A DNA stretch of 64,000 bases from Streptosporangium becharense (GCF_014204985.1 NZ_JACHMP010000001.1:62001-126000); one strand, 5' to 3'; positions 1 to 9,281 are shown, numbered from the stretch's first letter. Translations and numbers: made by a program. The notes: a model not told the origin generated them from the sequence alone.

Positions 1-2
1 TG

Positions 3-329
3 CGCTCTCGCGGACTGTGGCAGTACTTTCCCCGAGCGCCGAGAGTCCGCTTCGAGGTCGACTTCGAGGCACCCCTGTGCTTCGGCCAGCAGGTGACCGC
101 GGTGGTCGAGCTGGAGTGCCTCGGGACCGCGTCGATGTCCTTCCGGTTCGAGATCTGGGGGGAGGAACTGCACGGCCGGCCTCGCACCAGGGCTGCGAGC
201 GGCCGCTACGTGACCGTGCACGTCGAGCCTGGCCGTGACAGTGCGGTTCCGGTCTCCAGCACTCCCTGGCCAGTCGAGTGGGTGGCCGCGCTCCAGCGCC
301 TACCGCAGGAAGAACCTCGGCCTGATTGA
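3..329 (+). CDS. hotdog-fold acyl-CoA thioesterase-like protein, 5' end outside window
   Basis: The frame is open from the window edge, so only the C-terminal ~108 residues are visible. They contain PRVRFEVDFEAPLCFGQQV and later MSFRFEIW and ASGRYVTVHVEP, a beta-strand pattern like the 4-hydroxybenzoyl-CoA/YbgC-type thioesterases (sheet strand, charged turn, then a long closing strand). Such enzymes hydrolyse acyl-CoA thioesters in the cytoplasm. The active-site region would lie upstream of the window. The family call rests on pattern recall and could also be an acyl-ACP thioesterase-like domain. Confidence 0.55.
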   Translation, partial: RSRGLWQYFPRAPRVRFEVDFEAPLCFGQQVTAVVELECLGTASMSFRFEIWGEELHGRPRTRAASGRYVTVHVEPGRDSAVPVSSTPWPVEWVAALQRLPQEEPRPD

Positions 330-642
330 GTCGGAGCCTTCTGCATGAACGGGAGGGGGGCCGCGGACACGTTCGCGTACAGCTGCCCTGGCCCCTCGCT
401 CAGTGGGTCAGGGCAGCAGCCCCGAGCCTGGGACGCACGGGCCAGTGTGCCCGGTGGCAGGTCACAACCTGAGCGGCGTCGGGTCCGTCGTCGAACAATA
501 CGAATGGGCGATAACCGGCCCAGCGAGGAATATGACACCCTCCAAGCACCAAGGTGGCAGGATCGAGGCGGATCCGAAGAGCGGTGCGGCGGGATCGACA
601 CGACCCCCGGCCGCGGTAGGACCAGGAGCGCGGTGATCAGAC
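330..642. other. 313 bp with no supported gene
   Basis: Open frames exist on both strands but none has a ribosome binding site or a recognisable domain. It separates two convergent genes. No strong terminator hairpin was seen. Confidence 0.5.
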
Positions 643-1011
643 TCAGAGTCGCTTCTGAGCGTACGCGTACATGGCATCGCCCAGAAAGTCAACCATATCG
701 GAATGGTAAGAATTATGGAATTCCTTCATGGCGGAGTCCTCCGAATAGAGGATCGCCATACCGATATAGGCATTCTTGGTCGGGGTGTAGAAACGGCAGG
801 CTATCTCGAAATGTCTCTCGATGAACAACTGGATGTGGTCATCCTCCGGTCGTGCCCCTTCTAGGCGGCTCGCCATCTCGCTGTAGAGATCATGCCAATC
901 CTTGTGGACTTGATCCTTGTTGACATGGGCCCAGCCGCCGGTGGCCGACAGGCTCCGCTCCTGCTCCTCGGCCAGGGATTTCCGGCAGATATCCGCGTAC
1001 TGTTCGTCCAT
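643..1011 (-). CDS. stand-alone TipAS antibiotic-recognition domain protein
   Basis: About 122 residues matching the C-terminal TipAS half of the MerR-type regulator TipAL: an RHFEIACRFYTPTKNAYIGM core, the LYSEDSAMKEFHNSYHSDM segment and a closing FLGDAMYAYAQ helix. TipAS domains bind thiopeptides such as thiostrepton. No MerR helix-turn-helix is fused here, so it would act as a soluble drug-binding or sequestering protein, as translated alone from tipA. The ATG at 1011 is preceded by an in-frame TTG at about 1032 with GGAAAGG upstream, so either may be the start. The gene is visibly less GC-rich than its neighbours, suggesting transfer. Confidence 0.7.
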   Translation of the reverse strand: MDEQYADICRKSLAEEQERSLSATGGWAHVNKDQVHKDWHDLYSEMASRLEGARPEDDHIQLFIERHFEIACRFYTPTKNAYIGMAILYSEDSAMKEFHNSYHSDMVDFLGDAMYAYAQKRL

Positions 1012-1235
1012 GTTCTTGATGCCTGTCAATTTATTAGCGCCTTTCCGATGAAAACGTTCCTGGAGTGGTTGCCGGATCGCCAACGATGACCGGCCACCGG
1101 GCCATGACGAACCATGGCATGGTGGAACCAGGTTGACAAACGATTTACCGGGGCGGGCTGGGTGGACATCAGGCAGCCCCCGGACGCCTCCTGAGGGGTG
1201 CTCGCGGACCCGAACGGCAGCCCGGCGGCTCGGCG

Positions 1236-1500
1236 GACCTGGGCAGCGCGACGACGCTCACGCTGGAGGAGATCGGACTCGGCTTCCAGGGTGATGAGAC
1301 GCCCAGTGACGAAGACGGGATCATCCTCGTCGGCCCCTGCGGCGCCTGGACCCTGGCGGTGCAGATCCAGTGGATGGACGTCACAGAAGAACCTCGGTTG
1401 TCGGAGCTCTCGCGCGACGGCGGCAAGGCCATCGCGATCGGCTGGCACGGTGATGGCGCGCACCGCGTGGAGTACGCGATCGAAGGAGGCCGGGCAGGCC
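1236..1500 (+). pseudogene. DUF6461-like fragment
   Basis: One frame reads EDGIILVGPCGAWTLAVQIQ, then LSELSRDGGKAIAIGWHGDG and HRVEYAIEGG. This follows the DUF6461 pattern (strand with G-x-W, then a LSRxG-A helix and a W-containing strand). The N-terminal third and the normal C-terminus are missing and no start or ribosome site is visible, so I treat it as a remnant. Function unknown. Confidence 0.4.
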
Positions 1501-1740
1501 GCCCGAGCGCGGTGTCGAGGCGGTCCTGGCGGACGGCCCATCGGCAGAAGGAGGAGACGGCGGCGCGTTTACGTTTGCGGGTCGCGGCCGAGCTGTTCGA
1601 TGATCACCGGGTCCATGACGCCGCCCATTCGCAGTCTCGGCGGGGGCTCTGTCGGAGCGCCGCAAGAGCGGACTGGTCGAGGAGGCCACGAAGGTGGTGC
1701 CGGCCGCGGCTGGGCTGGGCGAGTCTGAGGCTTTGCGGGT

Positions 1741-2043
1741 GTGAGCTGCCCGCCCTGCCGCCACGGCCTCACCCCCAAGTGCGCGACCACGACCGACAGG
1801 ACACTGGCCGCCTACGGAGCCGCGGCCGTCCACTACCTCGACTCCGACCCCGGCCGGTGCGCGATCGCCACATCGTTCGGCGCCACCGTCGTCCGGGACG
1901 TCCGCCAGGGCTACGACGTCGTCGTCGAGGTGACCTCACGCGCCTCGGGACTGCGGCGAGCACTCACGGCTTTGGCGCCCGGCGGGATCTGCACGGCCAT
2001 CGGCTACCACCTGGCCACCGGCACCCGCGTCCCGCCCGAGGGC
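1741..2043 (+). pseudogene. zinc-dependent alcohol dehydrogenase remnant with internal deletion
   Basis: The reading starts with SCPPCRHGLTPKC, the structural-zinc cysteine loop of medium-chain alcohol dehydrogenases, and jumps within a few residues to the NAD-binding half (AAVHYLDSDPGR, DVVVEVTSRASGLRRAL, APGGICTAIGYHLATGT). About 50-60 residues between these blocks are missing, as are the N-terminus and the C-terminal end, which runs into the 3' end of the convergent quinone-reductase-like gene. Not functional. Confidence 0.7.
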
Positions 2044-2808
2044 CTACGGCGTGCGCCGGCCCAGCAGACGAGAGACGACCGTCTCGGCGGGCCTGCCGAG
2101 CACCCGTTCCAGATCGGGGGTCTGCTGCTCCAGCGCGCCCGCGCGCACCAGGCCGTTGATCCAGCTCATGGGGCCCGGGCCGGTGTCCGGCACCTCTCGG
2201 TAGGTCACTCCCAGCGCCGCGGCCACCTCGGGATGGCTCCACAGCGGGCCGGTGAAGTCGTACGCCCTGCCCAGGTGCCCCTCGCCCACCAGGACATTCG
2301 CCGCCGCCTCGGCCAGATCCGAGCGGAATGCCGTGTTCAGACCGCGGCCCCCGGTGCTGCCGGTGAGCTCTCCACCGGAGATCCGCGGGACGAACGCGTC
2401 ACTGTAGAACGGATGACGCAGCATCGTGTACGGCAGGCCGCTGTCGAGTATGGCCTGTTCGGTGGCGTGGTAGGCCTCGGTCATGCCGGTGGCGACCGTA
2501 CCGGCTCCCAGGAAGCTGGTGAAGGCGATGGCGCCGACACCGACTGCTTCGGCGGCGGCCACGGCGGCCAGGTGCTGCCTGGTCTTGCGACTGGGATCCA
2601 GTTCCGGGGAGGAGATCAGAAGGAGACGACTGGCTCCGTCGAACGCCGCGCGCAGGCTCGCCGGGTCGTCGTAGTCACCGTGCCGTGCTGGGACGCCCTC
2701 GGGAGCGCGTCCGAGATCGCGTACCACCGCCACCACCTCTGTCCGGGCACGGAGATTGTCGACGACGAGACGACCGAGCGCACCGGAGGCGGCCGAGATC
2801 ACGATCAT
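2044..2808 (-). CDS. NmrA/QOR2-type NAD(P)H-binding oxidoreductase
   Basis: 254 residues. The N-terminus has the dinucleotide-binding motif SAASGALGRLVVDNL (residues ~5-19), followed by the atypical-SDR pattern of NAD(P)H:quinone reductase YtfG: LLLISSPELDPSRKTRQH, AIAFTSFLG, YHATEQAILDSGLPYTMLRH. These soluble enzymes reduce quinones or act as NADP sensors. The ATG at 2808 starts the glycine motif at the usual distance. The gene stands alone between two pseudogenes; its stop abuts the alcohol dehydrogenase remnant. Confidence 0.85.
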   Translation of the reverse strand: MIVISAASGALGRLVVDNLRARTEVVAVVRDLGRAPEGVPARHGDYDDPASLRAAFDGASRLLLISSPELDPSRKTRQHLAAVAAAEAVGVGAIAFTSFLGAGTVATGMTEAYHATEQAILDSGLPYTMLRHPFYSDAFVPRISGGELTGSTGGRGLNTAFRSDLAEAAANVLVGEGHLGRAYDFTGPLWSHPEVAAALGVTYREVPDTGPGPMSWINGLVRAGALEQQTPDLERVLGRPAETVVSRLLGRRTP

Positions 2809-2894
2809 TGAGGGACCCCCTGTAGATGATCATCCCAGTGAACTACCGGCGGATGATTCGGCGCCACCCGATTTCCGGTGGCCCGGCAGGGCCG

Positions 2895-3035
2895 GGACGA
2901 CCGGGGCGGGGCAGCCGGCGCCGGCCGGTAGGAGGTCCCCAGGAGTTCCAGGAGGCCGAAGACGAGGTCGCCGTAGGAGCCGGTGTCGGACACGACGATC
3001 TGGTGATCGAACGGCGTCTCGCGCCGCTCGCACCC
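2895..3035 (-). pseudogene. Tn3-family transposase fragment
   Basis: About 45 residues including HQIVVSDTGSYGDLVFGLLE and LLGTSYRPA, the region just after the second catalytic Asp of Tn3-family TnpA (compare TTDQASDSDMVFGIFSMLG in the larger Tn3 remnant at 48-49 kb). Neither end is intact. It shows a Tn3-type element once lay here. Confidence 0.65.
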
Positions 3036-3207
3036 CTTTGGGGCCCGGGTCAGCTTCGGGAGGAGGAAACCGGGCAGGACCGCGAACGGTGGGATGACGG
3101 CACCCGAGAAGAGGAACGTCGATGCCGCACGAGGGAACGCGGAGATCACGCTACACTAGAGCGCCCGCGAAAAATAAAACACCTCTCGTCAGGAGTCTAT
3201 CAAAGAT

Positions 3208-5508
3208 ATGGAGCTCCGTCAACACGATTCCGCGCTCGCTGAGCCCCTCCAGGCCGAGCAGGTCCATGTCACCAGGCTCTACGACCGTCTCGACACCGCC
3301 AGGAAGGAGACCGCCGCCGCCCTGCGCGCCGAGTACGCGCGCGGCGAGAGCGGAGGCTCCCACCAGGCGAGGGTCGAGCGTGAGGTCGCCGCGGGCGAGC
3401 ACGCCCGCCGCCTGGCGCAACTGTTCGGCGTCGAGCGCGACCTGTGTTTCGGCAGGATCGACGACACCGACGGCGAGACCCTCTACATCGGCCGGATCGG
3501 CCTGCGCGACGAGGACCGGGAGATCATCCTCACCGACTGGCGCGCTCCCGCGGCCCGCCCCTTCTACACCGCCACGCCCGCCACCCCGGAGTCGCTGGTC
3601 CGCCGCCGCCACCTGCACCTACGCGAACGTACCGTGGTGGGCCTCGACGACGAGGTGTTCGACCTGGAGCGCCTCAGCGAGGGCGACCGCCGGACACTGG
3701 TGGGCGAGGCCGCGCTCTTGGCCGCCCTGCGGCGGGAACGCACCGGCCGGATGAGCGACGTGGTCGCCACCATCCAGGCCGAGCAGGACCGGGTGATCCG
3801 CTCGGGCCTGGCCGGTGCCCTGGTGGTGCAGGGCGGCCCCGGAACCGGCAAGACCGTCGCCGCGCTGCACCGCGCCGCCTTCCTGCTCTACACCCACCGC
3901 ACCACCCTGGAACGGCGCGGCATCCTGGTGGTCGGCCCCAGCCCGCTGTTCTCCCGCTACATCGGTCAGGTGCTGCCCTCCCTGGGCGAGACGGACGTGG
4001 TCCTGTCCAGCCTCGGCGAGCTGTACCCGGGCGTGCGCGCCACCGCCTCCGACACCCCGGCCACCGCCGTCGTCAAGGGTGACGCGCGTATGGCCGGTGT
4101 CGTCGCCGCTGCGCTGCGCGACCGCCAGCGCGTCCCCGACGGCGACCTGTGGGTCGCGATCACCGTGCGGACATCACTGCGCGACGGGGTGGAGGTGGTG
4201 GTCGAGCGGATGACGCTCACCGTGGACCATGACACCTGCGTGCGTGCCCGCGACCGGGCCAGGACCTCGCGCCACCCGCACAACGTGGCCCGCCGCCTCT
4301 TCATGATGGACATCCTGAAGGCGCTCGCCGCGGACGAGGCCGAACAGCTCGGCTCGCCCCCGGACGAGGAGGACCTGCGCTACGCCCGCAAGGCGCTGTG
4401 GTCGCAGGACGCGGTCCGCGACGCGGTGGACGGGCTGTGGCCGTCGCTGACCCCCGAACAACTGATCGCCGACCTGCTCACCTCCTCCGAGGCGCTCGGC
4501 TCGGCCGCCCCCGATCTGTCGGAGGAGGAACGGGCCGCGCTGCTGCGACCGCCCGGCGCGCCGTGGACGGTCGACGACGTGCCCCTGCTGGACGAGGCCG
4601 CCGAACTCCTCGGCGAGGACGAGGACGCCGGTCCTCCCGCCGATGTCGTGCGGGCCACCGAGGAGGAGCGCGAGGCCGAGGAACGCTACGCCCGGGGCGT
4701 GCTGGAGTTCACCGGCCTGCTGGAGGACGAGATGATGGCGGCCGACATCCTGGCCGGACGCCACCGCGACACCGGCCCGGTCATCACCACCGCCGAACGG
4801 GCCCGCCGCGACCGCCGGTGGGCGTACGGGCACGTCATCGTCGACGAGGCGCAGGAGCTGTCGGCGATGGCCTGGCGCACCGTGATGCGCCGCATCCCGG
4901 CGCGCTCGCTGACCGTGGTGGGCGACATCGCGCAGACCGGTTCCGCGGCCGGGGCTCGTTCGTGGGAGGAGATGCTCGATCCGTACGTCAAAGGCCGGTG
5001 GCGGCAGGAGCACCTGCTGGTCAGCTACCGCACCCCGGTGGAGATCATGCGGGTGGCCGCCGACGTGCTGCGCGCGGTCGCGCCGGACCAGGAACCCCCC
5101 GAGTCGGTCCGCGACGGCGGCAGCCCGCCGCGTGCCGTCCGCCTCGACCCGGACGCCCCCGGCGGCCCCGCCGCGCTGGAGGCGCTGGTGGCGGACGAGC
5201 TGGCGGAGATCGGAGAAGGGCGTCTGGCCGTCATCGTGCCCGACGCCCGGCACGCCTGGATATCCGCGCTCTTCCCGCGGGAGGGCGACGTCCTCGACGT
5301 CCCCGTCGCGGTCCTCACCGTCACCGCCGCCAAGGGGCTCGAGTTCGACGCCGTCGTGGTCGTCGAACCGGAGGAGATCCTCACCCAGACGCCGATGGGC
5401 GGTAACGACCTCTATGTGGCGATCACCCGCGCGACCCGGCGGCTGACCGTGACGCACCGGGGAGATCTCCCGCCGATGCTGTCGAGGCTTGAGCGGCACA
5501 GGCCCTAA
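3208..5508 (+). CDS. helR: HelD/HelR-type RNA polymerase-recycling ATPase
   Basis: 766 residues, UvrD/PcrA-like superfamily 1. An N-terminal coiled coil (AEQVHVTRLYDRLDTAR) is followed by a Walker A GGPGTGKT (~209-216), the Walker B/motif II IVDEAQEL (~544), motif IV-like VSYRTP (~605), TAAKGLEFDAVVV (~706) and LYVAITRATRRLTV (~733). Actinobacterial HelR displaces rifamycin-stalled RNA polymerase and gives rifamycin tolerance; HelD generally recycles polymerase. Start: ATG at 3208 with AGGAG 12 bp upstream, and an AT-rich leader with TACACT at 3152. I could not see a clear rifamycin-associated element. Assignment to HelR rather than another HelD paralogue is inferred. Confidence 0.85.
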   Translation: MELRQHDSALAEPLQAEQVHVTRLYDRLDTARKETAAALRAEYARGESGGSHQARVEREVAAGEHARRLAQLFGVERDLCFGRIDDTDGETLYIGRIGLRDEDREIILTDWRAPAARPFYTATPATPESLVRRRHLHLRERTVVGLDDEVFDLERLSEGDRRTLVGEAALLAALRRERTGRMSDVVATIQAEQDRVIRSGLAGALVVQGGPGTGKTVAALHRAAFLLYTHRTTLERRGILVVGPSPLFSRYIGQVLPSLGETDVVLSSLGELYPGVRATASDTPATAVVKGDARMAGVVAAALRDRQRVPDGDLWVAITVRTSLRDGVEVVVERMTLTVDHDTCVRARDRARTSRHPHNVARRLFMMDILKALAADEAEQLGSPPDEEDLRYARKALWSQDAVRDAVDGLWPSLTPEQLIADLLTSSEALGSAAPDLSEEERAALLRPPGAPWTVDDVPLLDEAAELLGEDEDAGPPADVVRATEEEREAEERYARGVLEFTGLLEDEMMAADILAGRHRDTGPVITTAERARRDRRWAYGHVIVDEAQELSAMAWRTVMRRIPARSLTVVGDIAQTGSAAGARSWEEMLDPYVKGRWRQEHLLVSYRTPVEIMRVAADVLRAVAPDQEPPESVRDGGSPPRAVRLDPDAPGGPAALEALVADELAEIGEGRLAVIVPDARHAWISALFPREGDVLDVPVAVLTVTAAKGLEFDAVVVVEPEEILTQTPMGGNDLYVAITRATRRLTVTHRGDLPPMLSRLERHRP

Positions 5509-5546
5509 CCTGGGGACACTTTTTGATATCGGGGAGGAGTCTTTCG

Positions 5547-6902
5547 ATGGCGCCGGTTCTGGAGAGTACGGCTCGCGCGCTCCTGCGCAGGATCGCGGTC
5601 GAGCAGGCCGAGGGGCGGCTGCCGTCCCTGACCGCGGCGGTGGTGCGCGACGGGGAGCTCGCCTGGTTCGGCTCGCGCGGCAAGGTCGACGGCGCCGCCC
5701 CCACCACCGCCACCCAGTACCGGATCGGCTCCATCACCAAGAGCCTGGTGGCCACCGTGGTCATGCGGCTGCGCGACGAGGGCCGGATCGAGCTGCTCGA
5801 CCCGATCGGCAAGCACGTCCCCGGCACGCAGATCGGCGAGGTGACCGTCGCCCAGCTGCTGTCGCACACCTCCGGCCTGAGCGCCGAGTCCCCCGGCCAG
5901 TGGTGGGAGCGGACCCAGGGCGTGCCGGTGGAACGGCTCGTCGCCTCACTCGGCCCGGACGCCGCCAAGCACCGGCCCGGCCGCCGCTACCACTACTCCA
6001 ACGTCGGCTTCGCCCTGCTGGGCGAGCTGGTCGCCCGGCACCGGGAGATGAGCTGGGCACAGGCGGTCCGGGAGGAGATCCTGCAGCCGCTGGGCATGCG
6101 CGACACCACCGTCCGGCCGCGTGCCCCGCACGCCGTCGGCTACGCCGTGCACCCGTGGGCGGACGTGCTGCTGCCCGAGCCCGAGCACGACGCGGTCGCC
6201 ATGGCCCCGGCCGGTCAGCTGTGGTCCACCCCCGCCGACCTGGCGCGGTGGGCGGCGTTCGTCGCCGGCGACACCGGGGACGTGCTCTCCCCCGCCACCG
6301 TGGCGGAGATGCGCGAACCCGCGACCGTCGACGACGGCGACGCCTGGACCGGCGGGTACGGCCTGGGCCTGCAGCTGGCCCGCGCGGGGGGCCGCCGCCT
6401 GGCCGGCCACACCGGTTCCATGCCCGGTTTCCTGGCCACGGTGTGGGCCGACCCGTCCGACCGGGTCGGCGTGCTGTTCACCGCCAACTCCACCGCGGGG
6501 GTCAGCCGCACCCTGCTCACCGACCTGCTGGCCATCCTCGACCAGCACGAGCCGCGCCTGCCCGACGAGTGGGAGCCCGTCGCCGACACCGCGGGCCTGC
6601 TGGAGATGACCGGGCCGTGGTACTGGGGCCCCGCCCCGTACGCGCTGCGGCTGCTGCCCGACGGCGGGGTCTCCCTCAACCCGATCGGCGGAGCCGGCCG
6701 GGCCTCCCGGTTCGCCGCCCAGGCCGACGGGACCTGGCTGGGGCTGGACGGCTACTACGCGGGCGAGACGCTGCGCGCGGTGCGCCGGGCCGACGGCTCG
6801 GTCAGCCACCTCGATCTCAACACCTTCATCTTCACCCGCACTCCCTACGATCCCGAGGCGGACGTGCCCGGCGGGGTGGACGAGAACGGCTGGCGCGGCT
6901 GA
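5547..6902 (+). CDS. class C beta-lactamase-related serine hydrolase
   Basis: 451 residues from ATG 5547, chosen because GGAGGAG lies at 5533-5539. The catalytic SITK (SxxK, ~62), YSN (~150) and HTGS (KTG equivalent, ~287) motifs are all present with class C/esterase spacing. A C-terminal beta domain (~350-451) resembles the lipocalin-like tail of D-aminopeptidase-type members. There is no signal peptide, so it is probably a cytoplasmic esterase or D-amino-acid peptidase rather than a secreted beta-lactamase. It follows helR after ~38 bp on the same strand and may be co-transcribed. Confidence 0.85.
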   Translation: MAPVLESTARALLRRIAVEQAEGRLPSLTAAVVRDGELAWFGSRGKVDGAAPTTATQYRIGSITKSLVATVVMRLRDEGRIELLDPIGKHVPGTQIGEVTVAQLLSHTSGLSAESPGQWWERTQGVPVERLVASLGPDAAKHRPGRRYHYSNVGFALLGELVARHREMSWAQAVREEILQPLGMRDTTVRPRAPHAVGYAVHPWADVLLPEPEHDAVAMAPAGQLWSTPADLARWAAFVAGDTGDVLSPATVAEMREPATVDDGDAWTGGYGLGLQLARAGGRRLAGHTGSMPGFLATVWADPSDRVGVLFTANSTAGVSRTLLTDLLAILDQHEPRLPDEWEPVADTAGLLEMTGPWYWGPAPYALRLLPDGGVSLNPIGGAGRASRFAAQADGTWLGLDGYYAGETLRAVRRADGSVSHLDLNTFIFTRTPYDPEADVPGGVDENGWRG

Positions 6903-7083
6903 CCCAGGCCCCGCGGAGACGGCCGCCCGTGGGCGGAACCGGCCAGACGACGCCGCCGTCGGCACGCGTCACCCGGCCGTCGCCCCGGTGGCTCCGCGCG
7001 GGAGGCGCAGGGAGGCCGCAGCCTCGGTGACGCCGCGGGGGCTCCCGGGCGCTCCAACGGATCGCGGGCGAGGGCGAGGAGGG

Positions 7084-8088
7084 TCACGGCCTCCGCGGCC
7101 CCCCGGTGGCGGCGTCGGCGTAGCGGCGGGCCAGGCGCGCGAAGGCGTCCTTGAGCTCCGCCGGGCCGACGACCTCGATGTCGGCGTCGAACCTGCCGAT
7201 GATGGCGGCCAGGCCAGGCCATGACCACGAGCCCAGGACGAGCCGACAGCGGTTCGGGCCGAGTTCCTCGACGACTCCGTCATAGATGTGGCGGGACACG
7301 GCGGCGGCCGGCAGGTCGAGGATCACCTCGCCGCGGCAGGGCCAGCCGCCGGAGCCGCCGGAGCCCCGGAACCTGCCGGCCACGAAAGCGGCCACCTCGC
7401 CTCCGGGCAGCTCACGCGGGGTGAAGCGGGGCCCCGTGGGAGTGCGCGGGGTGATCCGATCGGCACGGAAGGTGCGCCAGTCCTCGCGGTCGAGGTCCCA
7501 GGCGACGAGATACCAGTTCCCGCCCCAGGTGACGAGATGATGGGGCTGCACCCGGCGCGGCGGGATCTGCACGCCGTCACCGTCCACCGCCGGCGGAGAC
7601 GCGGGGGTGTAGTCGAAGCGCAGCACCTCCCGGGCATGGACGGCGGCGCTGAGCGTCATGAGTACGCCGCTGTCGGCCTGCGGGGCCGGTCGAGTCGCGG
7701 ACCGCTCGACGGCGGTGACCCGGACGGTGTCGATCCGGTGGCGCAGCCGTGCGGGCATGACCTGCCGGACGGTGTTCAGCGCGCGCGCCGCGGCTTCCTC
7801 GATGCCGGCACCGGTGGTGGCGGCGATCTGGAGTGCGATGGCCAGGGCGACGGCCTGCTCGTCGTCGAACAGCAACGGGGGCAGCTCCGTTCCGGCGTCG
7901 AGCCGATACCCCCCGTCGGGACCTTTGGTGGTCGATATCGGGTAACCGAGCTCGCGCAGGCGGTCGACATCGCGGCGCACGGTACGCGGGCTGACCTCCA
8001 ACCGCTCGGCCAGCAGTGCCCCCGGCCAGTCCCGGCGTGCCTGGAGCAGGGAGAGCAAGGACAGCAGTCGCGCTGACGTCTTCGGCAT
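7084..8088 (-). CDS. HTH-WYL (YafY-type) transcriptional regulator
   Basis: 334 residues. N-terminal winged HTH (LLSLLSLLQARRDW, then LEVSPRTVRRDVDRLRELGY, residues ~5-50), a middle WYL domain (WGGNWYLVAWDLDREDWRTF) and a C-terminal WCX domain. WYL domains sense ligands or nucleic acid. ATG 8088 is chosen over an upstream GTG because it starts just before the HTH. It is divergent from the DinB-like gene at 8190, with a perfect inverted repeat between them, the usual arrangement for such a regulator and its target. Confidence 0.88.
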   Translation of the reverse strand: MPKTSARLLSLLSLLQARRDWPGALLAERLEVSPRTVRRDVDRLRELGYPISTTKGPDGGYRLDAGTELPPLLFDDEQAVALAIALQIAATTGAGIEEAAARALNTVRQVMPARLRHRIDTVRVTAVERSATRPAPQADSGVLMTLSAAVHAREVLRFDYTPASPPAVDGDGVQIPPRRVQPHHLVTWGGNWYLVAWDLDREDWRTFRADRITPRTPTGPRFTPRELPGGEVAAFVAGRFRGSGGSGGWPCRGEVILDLPAAAVSRHIYDGVVEELGPNRCRLVLGSWSWPGLAAIIGRFDADIEVVGPAELKDAFARLARRYADAATGGPRRP

Positions 8089-8105
8089 GACACCGATACT
8101 GCCCT

Positions 8106-8134
8106 GAGAAGCGGCCACAACCTGACCGCTTCTC
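8106..8134. promoter_or_regulatory. perfect inverted repeat, probable operator
   Basis: GAGAAGCGG (8106-8114) and CCGCTTCTC (8126-8134) are exact 9-bp arms with an 11-bp spacer. It lies in the 101-bp gap between the divergent WYL regulator and DinB-like gene, so it is the likely binding site of that regulator. Confidence 0.6.
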
Positions 8135-8189
8135 CTGCGACTGTGGTCCCGTGCCAAGCAACGAGAACGACCAGAAGGACCCGATCACC

Positions 8190-8768
8190 GTGACCGCCAC
8201 GACCACGCCCCCCACCGCTCTCGACGCTGAGCGGGCCGACCTGATCGCCCAGCTCGCGACCGTGCGATCCGCCCTGACCAACACCGTCCGCGGGCTCGGC
8301 GACGAGCAACTCGGCGAGCGCCCGACGGTCAGCGCGCTGTGCCTGGGCGGGCTGATCAAGCACGTCGCGTCCGTGGAGGAAGGATGGATGCGCTTCGTGG
8401 TCGAGGGCCCGTCGGCGATGCGTTACGACCTGCCCGACGGTGTCACCTGGGCCGACTTCGCGGCCGGTACCGCACGTGAGCTCCCGCAGTGGGCGATCGA
8501 CCGCCACAACGACTTCCAGATGCTGCCCGGCGAGACGCTGGCCGGGATCATCGCGCGCTACGAGCAGGTCGCCGCCCGCAGCGAGGAGATCATCGCCTCC
8601 GTCCCCGACCTGTCGGCGACGCACCCGCTGCCGGAGGCGCCCTGGCACGAGCCGGGAACGGTGTACAGCGTGCGCCGGGTGCTGACGCACATCATCGCCG
8701 AGACCGCCCAGCACGCCGGACACGCCGACATCCTGCGCGAGACGCTCGACGGCCGGACGTCGACCTGA
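8190..8768 (+). CDS. DinB-family (DUF664-type) protein
   Basis: 192 residues from GTG 8190, with AAGGA about 10 bp upstream; a GTG at 8151 is the alternative. It shows the DinB four-helix pattern: LIAQLATVRSALTNTVRGL, a conserved GLIKHVASVEEGWMR (first metal-ligand His) and a late HIIAETAQHAGHADILRE with further His ligands. DinB/YfiT-like proteins are metal-dependent thiol transferases or damage-inducible enzymes. The paired WYL regulator and shared operator suggest inducible expression. Substrate unknown. Confidence 0.8.
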   Translation: MTATTTPPTALDAERADLIAQLATVRSALTNTVRGLGDEQLGERPTVSALCLGGLIKHVASVEEGWMRFVVEGPSAMRYDLPDGVTWADFAAGTARELPQWAIDRHNDFQMLPGETLAGIIARYEQVAARSEEIIASVPDLSATHPLPEAPWHEPGTVYSVRRVLTHIIAETAQHAGHADILRETLDGRTST

Positions 8769-8778
8769 CCGATGACGG

Positions 8779-8817
8779 GCCGCCGGCCGGATCCGGGCCA
8801 CCGCCCCGGCCGGCGGC
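8779..8817. terminator. GC-rich hairpin between convergent genes
   Basis: GCCGCCGGCCGG and CCGGCCGGCGGC form 12-bp exact arms with a 15-nt loop, 10 bp after the DinB-like stop and before the 3' end of the RidA gene. No U-tract follows, as is common in actinobacteria. Confidence 0.45.
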
Positions 8818-8885
8818 GACCTGCGGCCCCCGCGCCTGCGCGGCGGCCGCAGCACGGTGCGCAAACCGGAGGCGGCGAGGCCGCA

Positions 8886-9281
8886 TCACGCGACGGCGGT
8901 CCCCTCTAGTTCGACCATCAGGTCGGGGATCGCCAACCGTGTCACCCCGAGCATCGTGGTGGACGGCGCCACCCCGGCGGCACCCAACCGCGACGCCAGC
9001 ACGCCGTAGTGCTCGAAGAGCCGATCGACGTCGGTGGTGTAGACGTTGAGCCGGACGAGGTTCGCAAGGGACATGCCGGCCGCGCCGAGCACGGCCTCCA
9101 GGTTGTCGAGGCTCAGCGCCAACTGCGCCGCCATGTCATCGGCATGCCGGGGCTTGCCGTCGCCGTTCATCGCGGTCTGCCCGGAGCAGTACAGGGTCCG
9201 GGTGTGCCCGGAGACGATCTCTCCCTGGTTGTACCCCAGCTCCACCGACCACGTCCACGGGTTGACCGCCGTTCGCTCCAT
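8886..9281 (-). CDS. RidA-family protein
   Basis: 131 residues from ATG 9281, the length of a single RidA/YjgF domain; the longer reading from 9344 lacks a better ribosome site. Family pattern: YNQGEIVSG, LYCSGQTAMNGDG, QLALSLDNLEAVLGAAG, LNVYTTDVDRLFEHY and the closing PSTTMLGVTRLAIPDLMVELE. RidA proteins hydrolyse reactive enamine/imine intermediates. The usual catalytic Arg position near ~100 is not obvious (sequence STTMLGVTRL), so the activity may differ. It is divergent from a WYL regulator with an operator between them. Confidence 0.82.
   Translation of the reverse strand: MERTAVNPWTWSVELGYNQGEIVSGHTRTLYCSGQTAMNGDGKPRHADDMAAQLALSLDNLEAVLGAAGMSLANLVRLNVYTTDVDRLFEHYGVLASRLGAAGVAPSTTMLGVTRLAIPDLMVELEGTAVA

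Noticed and set aside
3130-3207. Rifamycin-associated element upstream of helR
   Set aside because: No convincing palindrome of that type could be read in the leader; only an AT-rich stretch and a TACACT are visible.
4174-5499. 441-residue minus-strand frame opposite helR
   Set aside because: Composition is that of a GC-rich shadow of the real gene, with no domain or ribosome site.
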